From Bergeyella cardium (GTDB lineage: Bacteria; Bacteroidota; Bacteroidia; Flavobacteriales; Weeksellaceae): a DNA stretch of 64,000 nt. The notes below the pieces were generated by a model that saw nothing but the letters and a program-made list of their open reading frames with translations, was not told the DNA's origin and searched no databases. Positions 34,580-43,700 of this stretch are shown piece after piece. A program made the translations under genes and the position numbers. How positions within the stretch are numbered: position 1 is the first letter of the stretch; each line of letters starts with the position of its first letter. The stretch is taken from assembly GCF_003614945.1 (NCBI RefSeq), contig NZ_QYCZ01000001.1, forward strand, positions 1,196,001-1,260,000. Direction: 5' to 3'.

Positions 34580-35728
34580 ATGAACAAGTTATTTTTTATC
34601 CTCAGCCTCGTTTTCTGTCTATCGCTAAGCGCGCAAGATGTCCCCGAAAATGAAAGAAACATACTCATCAGCTTCTACAACCAAACCAATGGCAATGATT
34701 GGGCAGACCATACCAACTGGGCTACTAACGAGCCCGTAGAGACCTGGCACGGCATCACAGTAGAAGAGATAGAGGGCAAAAAGCACATTACCAAAGTGCA
34801 TTTGCCTGCCAATAACCTCACGGGAGAGCTCGCTTTCGGAGACCTCCCCCATCTGAAAATCCTCCACCTGAGAAAAAATAAGCTCACCAAAGTAGCCATC
34901 AATAACTTTCCAAAATTGGAAATACTGCAGATAGACTATAATGCAACGCTTACAGAAGCTACATTCAATGGCTTGCCAGAGCTCTTGGAGCTATCGCTCA
35001 ACGAGGACAGGCTCACCCAAATCAGCGTTCATCCAATGGAGTTCCCAAAAATACAGGAGCTCCACCTAAGGGGCAATCATTTCAAGGAAGCTTTCTTTGA
35101 GAACCTCAAATACCTCAAATGGCTGTTCATCAACAAATGCCCATACCTCGAAAGCCTCAGCATAAGCAACCTCCCCGCTCTGGAGCGCCTCTATGTCAAT
35201 CAGGACTTCAAGCTCGCAGGCTATTTAGACCTCAGCTCTTTCAGCAAGCTCAAAGCATTTATCGCGGCCTACACTTCCCTCTCGGTAGTGAATCTCAAAA
35301 ACGGGAATAATATCAATGCCGAGACCTATGAAGATGCAATAAGCATCTATCACGACAGCAAGAACCTCGTAAAATGCGTAGCCGTAGACAACCCCGATGC
35401 GGCAATGAAAAACGAGCTGCCATACAAAAACTGGAAGATAAGATGGGTAGACCTAAAACCAAACTACCGCGCCGATTGCTCCGACTATATGGCGTCCGAT
35501 GAAGTGAAGACCAAAGGCAGCCTCAAAATCTCCAACCCGGTAAAAGACACCCTCTGGATACAAGGCGTAGACGGACTAAAATCCATCGAAATCTACTCCT
35601 CTACGGGGCAATTAGTCAAAACCATTCTCGGCAACCAAGGCGATGTATCCTCCCTTCCAAAAGGGGTTTATTTCCTCAAAATAAACACCCCATCCGAGAG
35701 CCTCACAGCAAAAATCATCAAACAATAA
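34580..35728 (+). CDS. secreted leucine-rich-repeat protein with T9SS sorting domain (copy 2)
   Basis: 382 residues, a tandem paralogue of the preceding gene. Signal peptide MNKLFFILSLVFCLSLSAQ; cap DVPENERNILISFYNQTNG; LRRs (about 75-230) such as LTGELAFGDLPHLKILHLRK; sorting domain WIQGVDGLKSIEIYSSTGQL to GVYFLKINTPSESL. The sorting domains of the two copies are nearly the same, while the LRR parts have diverged in length (copy 2 is shorter), as expected if the ligand-binding part changes and the export tag is kept. Three bases separate the genes, so they form one operon. Confidence 0.88.
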   Translation: MNKLFFILSLVFCLSLSAQDVPENERNILISFYNQTNGNDWADHTNWATNEPVETWHGITVEEIEGKKHITKVHLPANNLTGELAFGDLPHLKILHLRKNKLTKVAINNFPKLEILQIDYNATLTEATFNGLPELLELSLNEDRLTQISVHPMEFPKIQELHLRGNHFKEAFFENLKYLKWLFINKCPYLESLSISNLPALERLYVNQDFKLAGYLDLSSFSKLKAFIAAYTSLSVVNLKNGNNINAETYEDAISIYHDSKNLVKCVAVDNPDAAMKNELPYKNWKIRWVDLKPNYRADCSDYMASDEVKTKGSLKISNPVKDTLWIQGVDGLKSIEIYSSTGQLVKTILGNQGDVSSLPKGVYFLKINTPSESLTAKIIKQ

Positions 35729-35763
35729 TGAGCTGATGGCCTCTGGCTAATGGCTTTTAGCCT

Positions 35764-35794
35764 AAAAATCCCTCTCTCAGCAGAGGGATTTTTT
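35764..35794 (+). terminator. terminator of the LRR operon
   Basis: AATCCCTCT (35766-35774) pairs with AGAGGGATT (35781-35789), followed by a run of T. The preceding bases (35733-35760) hold TGGCTAATGGC-type repeats related to those at 18455. Confidence 0.75.
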
Positions 35795-35898
35795 CTTTTA
35801 TCTATCCATTTTTACTTTTTAGATACCTCGCACCATATGCCTGTAGCATAATAAATCACCCATCACTTAAAGCCTACTTTATTGCTTGCAGCTTTTAT

Positions 35899-35906
35899 TA
35901 TCTTTG
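35899..35906 (+). promoter_or_regulatory. -7 box of fmt
   Basis: TATCTTTG, 20 bases before the ATG at 35927. It lies inside the longer open frame that begins at 35882, which argues for the later start. Confidence 0.6.
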
Positions 35907-35926
35907 CACCTGAAAATTTTATTAGA

Positions 35927-36874
35927 ATGAGTGCATTGAGAGTTGTATTTTTTGGAACGCCAGACTTTGCAGCGGAATCGCTGAGGGCAATACACCAGTC
36001 GGCACACGAAGTAGTGGGCGTGGTAACGGTAGCAGATAAGGCAAGCGGACGCGGACAGAAAGTGAACCAATCCCCAGTAAAGAGATTTGCGGTGGAGCAT
36101 CATCTGCCCCTATTTCAGCCCGAAAAACTTAGAGACAATGAGTTTTTGGAGAGTATCAGAGCGCTGAATGCCGATATTTTTGTGGTGGTAGCCTTCCGAA
36201 TGATGCCTAAAATCCTCTGGGAGATGCCAAAGCTCGGTACTTTTAACCTCCACGCGTCATTATTGCCGGATTACAGGGGTGCGGCACCTATTAATTATGC
36301 CATTATCAATGGGGAAAGTGAGACGGGGGTAACGACTTTTTTCATCAACGAGAAGATAGACGAGGGGAATCTATTGCTCCAAGCAAAAACAGCGATTGGG
36401 GACGATGAAAATGCGGGGAGCTTGCACGACAGGCTGATGGAAATCGGGAGCAAGCTGGTAGTAGAAACCCTTGATAGGCTCTCTGAGGGGTGCATCACTG
36501 AGCGACCTCAGCCGCAGGTGGAGCATCCGAAAAATGCCTTCAAGATATTTAAGGAAGATACGAGAATCTGCTGGCAGCAGCCCTCTCAAGCGGTTCACAA
36601 CTTTATACGAGGGATGTCTCCCTACCCTTGCGCCTTTACGACGCTTTCTATAAATGGCGAGAGCAAGGGGCTTAAAATATTCTCTGGGAAGTATGAGCTC
36701 CTCCCTCACAAGCGCGAGGCAGGAAAAATAGAGCTGAGCAAAAGCGAGCTCAGGATTTTTACTCAGGACGGCATTTATAGCCCAGAGGAAGTGCAGCTCG
36801 AGGGGAAGAAAAGGATGAGCATAAAGGATTTTCTCAATGGTTTCCAGTCATTGGAGGGCATCCAGCTCGGCTAA
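35927..36874 (+). CDS. fmt: methionyl-tRNA formyltransferase
   Basis: 315 residues from ATG 35927, the usual Fmt length; the frame open to 35882 would add 15 unlike residues and contain the promoter box. N-terminal RVVFFGTPDFAAESL; the formyl-tetrahydrofolate site FNLHASLLPDYRGAAPINYAI near residue 105 with the catalytic Asn/His/Asp set; and the C-terminal OB fold. It formylates initiator Met-tRNA in the cytoplasm. It has its own promoter and is followed by the der leader. Confidence 0.94.
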   Translation: MSALRVVFFGTPDFAAESLRAIHQSAHEVVGVVTVADKASGRGQKVNQSPVKRFAVEHHLPLFQPEKLRDNEFLESIRALNADIFVVVAFRMMPKILWEMPKLGTFNLHASLLPDYRGAAPINYAIINGESETGVTTFFINEKIDEGNLLLQAKTAIGDDENAGSLHDRLMEIGSKLVVETLDRLSEGCITERPQPQVEHPKNAFKIFKEDTRICWQQPSQAVHNFIRGMSPYPCAFTTLSINGESKGLKIFSGKYELLPHKREAGKIELSKSELRIFTQDGIYSPEEVQLEGKKRMSIKDFLNGFQSLEGIQLG

Positions 36875-36885
36875 ATATTAAACAC

Positions 36886-36893
36886 TATCTTTG
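36886..36893 (+). promoter_or_regulatory. -7 box of der
   Basis: TATCTTTG, 11 bases after the fmt stop and 88 bases before the der ATG, giving an unusually long leader. Confidence 0.55.
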
Positions 36894-36904
36894 CGAAAAT
36901 TTTT

Positions 36905-36962
36905 GGGCTCGGAGAGACCGAGTAACTCATTAATCGCCATAGAGAGGAGGGTTCTTCTCTGG
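36905..36962 (+). promoter_or_regulatory. structured 5' leader of der
   Basis: Two hairpins stand in the leader: CTCGG-AGAGA-CCGAG (36908-36922) and AGAGAGGA..TTCTTCTCT (36941-36960, with G:T pairs). There is no T run after either one, so they are not plain terminators. Their role is unknown. Confidence 0.4.
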
Positions 36963-36981
36963 CACATTAAACAAAATTTTT

Positions 36982-38292
36982 ATGTCTAATATCGTTGCAA
37001 TCGTTGGCCGACCGAATGTAGGTAAGTCAACTCTTTTTAACAGGCTTCTCGAGAGACGGGAAGCCATTGTAGATTCCACAGCGGGCGTTACTCGCGACAG
37101 GCACTATGGGAAATCCGAATGGTGTGGAGTAGAATTTACCGTGATAGATACTGGCGGCTATGATGTAGGCTCGGATGATATCTTCGAAGAGGAAATCCGC
37201 AAACAAGTGCAGCTCGCCATAGATGAGGCAACCTCCGTTATCTTTATGCTCAATGTAGAGGAAGGGCTCACGGATACCGACCACGAGATATATCACCTCC
37301 TGAGAAAAGCAAACAAGAAAGTCTATATCGTAGTAAATAAAGTAGACTCGAGCAAGGAAGAGCTCCCCGCTACCGAGTTTTATCAATTAGGGATAGACGG
37401 CTACTATACCATCTCCTCCGCTACGGGTTCTGGTACTGGCGACCTCCTCGATGATATTATAAAGGACTTCCCCACTAAGGAATACAAAGACCCCTTTGAA
37501 GGGCTGCCGAAAATAACCATTGCGGGGCGACCGAATGTAGGGAAATCTACCCTTACCAATGCCTTACTCGATAATGAGAGGAATATCGTAACCCATATTG
37601 CGGGGACTACTCGCGACAGCATCCAAAGCCTGTACAACAAATTCGGGCACGAGTTTGTGCTGGTAGATACAGCGGGGATGCGAAAGAAAAACCGAGTATC
37701 CGAAGATTTGGAATTCTACTCCGTAATGCGCTCCGTGCGTGCCATAGAAAACTCGGATGTAGTCATCATTATGGTAGATGCTTCTCTCGGGTGGGAATCT
37801 CAGGATATGAATATTTTCAGCATTGCACAGCGCAACCGAAAAGGCATTGTAATCCTCGTCAATAAATGGGATTTGGTAGAAGACAAAAAAGCAAATACGA
37901 TGAAGGAATTCGAGGCTGGTATAAGGCATAAAATCGGTCAGTTCTCCGATGTACCTATCCTCTTCATCTCTGCACTTACCAAGCAAAGAATTCTGAAAGC
38001 CGTAGATACCGCAATGGAAGTCTATGAAAACCGAAAGAAGAAAATAAAAACTTCAAAGCTCAACGAAATAATGCTCCCTATCTTTGAAAACACCCCTCCA
38101 CCAGCCATAAAAGGGAAATACATCAAGATAAAGTATTGCGTACAGCTGCCTACTCCATCGCCACAGTTTGTGTTCTTCTGCAACCTTCCGCAGTACATAA
38201 AAGAGCCTTACAAACGCTTTACGGAAAACCAGCTCCGGAAAGAATTTGGCTTCACTGGCGTACCGATAGAAGTATATTTCAGACAAAAATAA
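36982..38292 (+). CDS. der: ribosome biogenesis GTPase Der (EngA)
   Basis: 436 residues with two GTPase domains in tandem: GRPNVGKSTLFN at residues 9-20 and GRPNVGKSTLTN near residue 181, each with DTGG or DTAG (G3) and NKVD or NKWD (G4). The C-terminal KH-like domain follows (PPPAIKGKYIKIKYCVQ and the end IEVYFRQK). It is essential for 50S assembly. Its transcription appears to start from a box just downstream of fmt and to run through a structured leader. Confidence 0.96.
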   Translation: MSNIVAIVGRPNVGKSTLFNRLLERREAIVDSTAGVTRDRHYGKSEWCGVEFTVIDTGGYDVGSDDIFEEEIRKQVQLAIDEATSVIFMLNVEEGLTDTDHEIYHLLRKANKKVYIVVNKVDSSKEELPATEFYQLGIDGYYTISSATGSGTGDLLDDIIKDFPTKEYKDPFEGLPKITIAGRPNVGKSTLTNALLDNERNIVTHIAGTTRDSIQSLYNKFGHEFVLVDTAGMRKKNRVSEDLEFYSVMRSVRAIENSDVVIIMVDASLGWESQDMNIFSIAQRNRKGIVILVNKWDLVEDKKANTMKEFEAGIRHKIGQFSDVPILFISALTKQRILKAVDTAMEVYENRKKKIKTSKLNEIMLPIFENTPPPAIKGKYIKIKYCVQLPTPSPQFVFFCNLPQYIKEPYKRFTENQLRKEFGFTGVPIEVYFRQK

Positions 38293-38314
38293 GGGGGAGA
38301 TTGCTCCCCTTTTT
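38293..38314 (+). terminator. terminator of der
   Basis: GGGGAG (38294-38299), loop ATTG, CTCCCC, then five T; it starts immediately after the stop codon. Confidence 0.8.
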
Positions 38315-38348
38315 ATTAATCAATTCCTGTCTTTGTCTGTAAGTTTCA

Positions 38349-38356
38349 TACATTTG
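38349..38356 (+). promoter_or_regulatory. -7 box of upp
   Basis: TACATTTG, 14 bases before the ATG at 38371; a TTTG lies further up, but at a 13-base distance instead of 19-21. Confidence 0.5.
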
Positions 38357-38370
38357 CTAAAAATTAATAT

Positions 38371-39021
38371 ATGACCACTATTTTATCCGAAAATTTCTCA
38401 TTAGTAAACTCCTGGATTAATGAACTCCGAAATGTAGAGGTGCAACAAGACCGAATGAAATTCCGCAGAAACCTCGAAAGAATAGGTGAAATTGCAGCTT
38501 TTGAAATAAGCAAACACCTTGAGCAAAAGGAAATAGAAATCACAACTCCTCTCGACAAAATAAAAGTGAGAGAAATCGCTGTACAGCCCGTTATTACCAC
38601 AATTTTGCGTGCTGGTGTACCACTCTTCCAAGGCGTGCTAAACTACTTTGATAAGGCAGACTGTGGTTTCGTAGCCGCTTACCGAAAACACGATGCCAAC
38701 GACTACTTCTCCATAAAACAAGACTACCTCACCTGTCCAAATATAGAAGGGCGACCACTCATCGTAGCCGATCCAATGCTCGCAACAGGTGCCAGTCTTA
38801 TAGAAGCATTGAAAGACCTGCTGACAAACGGCAAACCGTCTCAAATCCACATCGTAGCGGCAATTGCATCAAAAATAGGCGTTGAAACCGTACAAAAAGC
38901 CTATCCCGAAGCCCACATCTGGGTAGGTGCATTAGACGAAAACCTCACACCGAAAGGATACATCACCCCAGGACTGGGAGATGCGGGAGACCTTTCTTAT
39001 GGAGAGAAGCTGCAGCGGTAA
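38371..39021 (+). CDS. upp: uracil phosphoribosyltransferase
   Basis: 216 residues. The PRPP-binding loop DPMLATGASLIEAL is near residue 131 and the uracil-binding C-terminal ITPGLGDAGDLSYG is at the end, both characteristic of Upp. It salvages uracil to UMP in the cytoplasm. It is a single-gene unit between two strong terminators. Confidence 0.94.
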   Translation: MTTILSENFSLVNSWINELRNVEVQQDRMKFRRNLERIGEIAAFEISKHLEQKEIEITTPLDKIKVREIAVQPVITTILRAGVPLFQGVLNYFDKADCGFVAAYRKHDANDYFSIKQDYLTCPNIEGRPLIVADPMLATGASLIEALKDLLTNGKPSQIHIVAAIASKIGVETVQKAYPEAHIWVGALDENLTPKGYITPGLGDAGDLSYGEKLQR

Positions 39022-39035
39022 TGTTATAACAAAGG

Positions 39036-39062
39036 AAAGGTGTGAAAATAATTCACACCTTT
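39036..39062. terminator. bidirectional terminator between upp and the GH3 gene
   Basis: A perfect 11-bp stem AAAGGTGTGAA / TTCACACCTTT with loop AATAA in the 42-base convergent gap. Confidence 0.85.
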
Positions 39063-39063
39063 G

Positions 39064-40566
39064 TTATTTCAATACATAACTGGAAAGCTTATCGGCTATC
39101 TTTCTATCATTCGCAAGTCGTGGGATTTTGTTCTGACCGCCCAATTTGCCCTCTGCCTTTGCATAATCATTAAAAGCATTCTTTTTCAGTCGGGTAATTA
39201 CCAGCGGTTGGAGCACGCTTCCTGAAATTAAGTCATCATAATAAGGATTTCGCTTGCGCATCTCCCTATCGAGCTGAGCCTTAAACGCATCTAAGCTCTC
39301 AGGTTCCTTTTCAAACTCAATGAACCACTCGTGATACGGAAGGCTACTCGCAGGATTGACCTGCGGAGCCAGATGAAACTCAGTAATTTGCGCAGGGAAT
39401 GCCATTACAGTGGCTTTCAGCGCCTCCTCTGCCTCAAAAGCGATGATATGCTCCCCAAAAGCCGAAGTATAATGCTTTGTGCGCCCAGAAACAAGGATTT
39501 TATACGGCTCTTTTGAGATAAAACGCACCACATCTCCAATGGAATACGCCCATAGACCCGAATTGGTGGAGATGATAAGTGCATAATCTTTATCAAGCTC
39601 TATTTCTTCGATTGTGAGGCGCTTAGCATCGGGGTTTCCGTAGTCTTCAAGGGCAATAAACTCGTAAAAAATCCCGTGATTGGTGAGCAGGAGCAGTCCG
39701 TCCTTCGTATAATCATCTTGAAATGCGAAGAAACCTTCAGAAGCGGGGAAAGTTTGGATAATATCGACCTTTCCACCGAGGAGCTCCTCCATTTTTTCGC
39801 GATAAGGCTTGTAATTTACGCCTCCTGTAACGATGATTTGTAGGTTGGGGAAAAGTTCTTTTATTTTCTTTCCGTTCTTTGCGATAAGTTTCTCAAAATA
39901 CATTATAAGCCAAGGGGGTATACCCGAAATGAGGGTCATATTTTCGGTTTCGGTCTCCTTCACAATTTGATCTACTTTGGTCTCCCAGTCTTCTATGCAG
40001 TTGGTTTCGTATTTTGGGAGCCTATTTTTTTGTAAGTATTTGGGAATATGGTGCGCCACGATGCCCGAAAGCCTTCCTGTTTTGATGCCACCGACTTCGC
40101 TCAGCTGCGGACTTCCTTGCAAAAAGATCATTTTGCCCGTGATGAAGTTTGCATCGCCTTTCTGCGCGATATAATGGAGTAGGGCGAGCCTTGCAGCGTT
40201 TATTTGGTCGTTAATTCCTTCTTTGGAGATGGGGATATACTTTGAGCCAGAGGTAGTTCCCGAAGTTTTTGCGAAATATTCAGGTACATCTGTCCAGAGA
40301 ATGTTTCTGTCGCCGTGTTTTAGCTTTTTTATAAAGGGTGAAAGGGCTTCGTAATCGGTTATAGGCACTCGATTTTGGAAATCTTCCACAGAATGAATCT
40401 CACTAAAGCCATAGGCTCTGCCAAAGAGGGTTTTCTCGGCGTTTCTTACGAGTGAGAGCAGGAGTTTTTGCTGATCAGATGCAGCATTATGCTTAAAGTG
40501 CTCGGATTTTGCAACTTCTCTTTTGGCAAAAATGAGAGCGAGCTTCTTTTTTAGGAAATTAATCAT
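39064..40566 (-). CDS. GH3 (auxin-responsive promoter) family acyl-adenylating protein
   Basis: 500 residues from the ATG at 40566; the two codons upstream begin with TTG and add nothing family-like. ATP/AMP motif FAKTSGTTSGSKYIPISKEG near residue 94, GVNYKPYREKMEELLGG near residue 245, and YALIISTNSGLWAYSIGDVVRF near residue 335 define the GH3 adenylating fold. Plant GH3 enzymes join amino acids to acyl acids. The bacterial Bacteroidota members have no assigned substrate, so only the general chemistry can be stated. A strong hairpin (40582-40608) stands just before the start codon. Confidence 0.87.
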   Translation of the reverse strand: MINFLKKKLALIFAKREVAKSEHFKHNAASDQQKLLLSLVRNAEKTLFGRAYGFSEIHSVEDFQNRVPITDYEALSPFIKKLKHGDRNILWTDVPEYFAKTSGTTSGSKYIPISKEGINDQINAARLALLHYIAQKGDANFITGKMIFLQGSPQLSEVGGIKTGRLSGIVAHHIPKYLQKNRLPKYETNCIEDWETKVDQIVKETETENMTLISGIPPWLIMYFEKLIAKNGKKIKELFPNLQIIVTGGVNYKPYREKMEELLGGKVDIIQTFPASEGFFAFQDDYTKDGLLLLTNHGIFYEFIALEDYGNPDAKRLTIEEIELDKDYALIISTNSGLWAYSIGDVVRFISKEPYKILVSGRTKHYTSAFGEHIIAFEAEEALKATVMAFPAQITEFHLAPQVNPASSLPYHEWFIEFEKEPESLDAFKAQLDREMRKRNPYYDDLISGSVLQPLVITRLKKNAFNDYAKAEGKLGGQNKIPRLANDRKIADKLSSYVLK

Positions 40567-40581
40567 AAGCAAAAATAAATA

Positions 40582-40608
40582 AAACCTGCATTATAGAAAT
40601 GCAGGTTT
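40582..40608 (-). terminator. hairpin directly upstream of the GH3 gene
   Basis: A perfect 11-bp stem AAACCTGCATT / AATGCAGGTTT with loop ATAGA is followed on the minus strand by TTTTATTTATTTTTG. It has terminator form but lies 15 bases upstream of the GH3 ATG, so it could be an attenuator-like element or a second stop for purL transcripts. Confidence 0.5.
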
Positions 40609-40721
40609 AATAAAAATAAAGTATTATGAAGAATTATTTATTTGTCCGTTTTCTCCATTGAAACAAATACCGTGCAAGAAGAAATAAATTTTGTGTATTT
40701 TAACTAAACTTTAACAAAAAT

Positions 40722-40751
40722 CAGGTTTCCCTTAGAAAAAAGAGAAACCTG
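40722..40751 (-). terminator. terminator of purL
   Basis: The stem CAGGTTTC/GAAACCTG is followed on the minus strand by GATTTTTG, 24 bases past the purL stop. Confidence 0.75.
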
Positions 40752-40774
40752 AAATGATAAATTAAAACAATGTG

Positions 40775-43700
40775 CTACTGAAAATACTCCACACCGTTTT
40801 TGAAGATATTGTGATAGTTTGCGGTAGGGATATTTTTGAGCAATCCTTCCGCAAAACGCTCTGGATGCCCCATTCTACCGAAAATTTTACCGCTCTGGCT
40901 GGTAATTCCTTCTATTCCAAAGGCTGAATTATTAGGATTATATGGCATTCCGTGAGCTATATTGCCTTCAAAGTCGATGTATTGGGTAGCGATTTGACCA
41001 TTTTTGTACAATTCCTCCAAAACTTCCGTACTTGCCATAAAACGACCTTCACCGTGGGAAATCGGAATGGTGTAAGTCTGCCCTTTCATCCCTTTAAGCC
41101 AAGGAGAATCGTCATTAACCACCTGTATATTTACCATTTGGGAGATATGCCTGCCGATAGCGTTGTGTGCAAGCGTAGGCGAGTGCTCATCCAAGTCTCT
41201 AATCTCTCCATAAGGCAATAAACCTGATTTTACAAGCGCTTGAAAGCCATTGCAAATCCCCAATATCATCCCGTCTCTCTCCAAAAGCTGATGCACAGCC
41301 TGCTTCATCTTGTCGTTTTTAAGAACATTTACAATGAATTTTGCGGAGCCGTCAGGCTCATCCCCCGCAGAGAATCCCCCTGAAAATACAAGGATTTGAG
41401 CATTATTAATTTCCCTCACCCAAGCCGCTATACTCTCTTCCAAAAGCTGATGATTGAGGTTTAATAATGGTAAAGACGAAACTTCTGCACCCTCTTTTCG
41501 GAAGGCATTTTGGGTTTCGTATTCACAATTGGTACCTGGGAAAACAGGAGCAAAAACCCTCGGTTTCGCGATATTATGCTTTTTAATGATGATATTTTTC
41601 TCGTTGATAGAATTGAGTTTTTTGTCAATATTAATCTCAATTTTCTCAGGCTCTACGGTTGGGAACAAGCCTTCAAAAGTAGAAGTGTACGCCTTTTTCA
41701 ATTCTTCCAATGAGAAGCTTTGGGCATTAATGATGAGCTCTGGATTTTCACTTACTTTTCCGATAAGTGTGAGTAGCGAATTGCTTTCCAGCTCTTCAAT
41801 GGATTCTATGAGTAATCCACCGATATTCTTTTTGAGGACGAGGTTTTCATCAAGGCTTACTTCTGCGCCGAGGTGGTTTCCGAAGCACATTTTAGAGAGT
41901 GCAACTGCCATACCTCCATCTTTAATGGTCTTAACAGAAACGATTTTCCCCGCTTTGATTTGCTTATAAACGAAATCAAATACCGCCTTTAAGTCTGCAT
42001 AATTTGGTAAGCCATTTTCTGCATTTTCGTGGTGGAAATGATAGATATAATTACCCGCTTTCTTCAGCTCTGGGGAGATGATATTCTTCTTCTCACCATT
42101 GGCGCAGGCAAAGGAAATCAGCGTAGGCGGTACATTTAGGTTCTGGTAAGTCCCGCTCATTGAGTCTTTCCCTCCGATGGCTGCAAGCTCAAGATTCATC
42201 TGCGCATCATAAGCTCCAAGGAGAGATGCCAAAGGCTTGCCCCACTTCTCAGGAGCTTGCCCCAGCTTTTCAAAATATTCTTGGAAACTAAGACGGATAT
42301 CCTTGTAATTCCCTCCCATTGCTACGATTTTCGCAACCGATTCTACCACTGCATTTGCTGCTCCCACGAGAGAATTTTGGGTAGAAATCTCGGCATCAAA
42401 GCCCCAAGAGGCAAGGGATACGGTTTCCACGCTTTTAGCTCCTAATACAGGCAAGGTTTGTACGCTTCCCTCCATTCCGGTGAGCTGGTACTTCCCTCCG
42501 AGGGGCATTGCCACCGTAGTAGCGCCCACTGAGGAGTCGAACATCTCTAATAGTCCTTTTTGAGAAGCTACATTCTTATCAGAAAGTATTTTTAAGAGGC
42601 TTTCTTTATTAAATTCCTTCGTAGGAAGAGAAACTTTATTAAGATGAGAAACTTCAACAGATTGTTTTTTAGGGTAGCCGTTGGAATTGAGAAAATCTCG
42701 ACTTAAATCAACGATTTTATCGCCTTTCCAGAACATTTGCATCCTACCAGAATCGGTTACTTTGGCAACTTCCACCGCTTTAATATTTTCCCTCTCGCAG
42801 AGGTGGATGAACTTATCTCTATCCTTTGCATCTACCACCACAGCCATTCGCTCCTGAGATTCGGAGATGGCAAGCTCGGTACCGTTAAGCCCCTCATATT
42901 TAAGAGGAAGAATGTCAAGATTGATTTCTAATGAGTCAGCAATTTCACCAATGGCAACCGATACACCGCCCGCCCCAAAGTCATTAGACTTCTTGATGAG
43001 GGTCGTTACCTCAGGATTTCTAAACAGCCGTTGAATTTTTCTTTCTTCTACGGCATTGCCCTTTTGAACTTCGGTGGAGAGGCTGTGTATCGAGGTTTCA
43101 TCCTGCTCTTTTGATGAACCAGTGGCACCGCCTACGCCATCGCGCCCCGTAGCTCCTCCAAGGAGAATGACCACATCGCCTGCCTGCGGTTGCTCACGCT
43201 TTACCCAAGATTTTGGTACGGCACCCACCACAAATCCTACTTCCATTCTCTTCGCCTTATAGCCTTCGTTATAGATTTCGCTGACCATCGTGGTTGCGAG
43301 ACCAATTTGATTTCCGTAAGATGAGTAGCCATTCGCTGCTTGCTTGGTGATGGTTCTCTGCGGCAATTTTCCTTCAATGGTTGATGAAATAGGCTCTAAA
43401 ACATCGGCAGCACCCGTAAGCCGCATTGCTTGGTAGACAAATGCTCGCCCAGAGAGCGGATCTCTGATAGCTCCACCAAGACAAGTTGATGCCCCACCGA
43501 AAGGCTCTATCTCAGTGGGGTGATTGTGGGTTTCATTCTTGAAGAGGAGATACCAAGGCTCTTTCTTGCCGTCGTACTCTGCTTCTATTTCTATGGTGCA
43601 GGCATTGATTTCGTCTGAAACTACGAGGTTTTGTAGCTTTCCCATTTTATGAAAATATCGTGCGCAGACGGTCGCCAAATCCATCAGTGAGATAGGTTTC

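Noticed and set aside
36894-36981. tRNA or other small stable RNA in the der leader
   Set aside because: No cloverleaf, no CCA and no T-arm pattern; only two simple hairpins.
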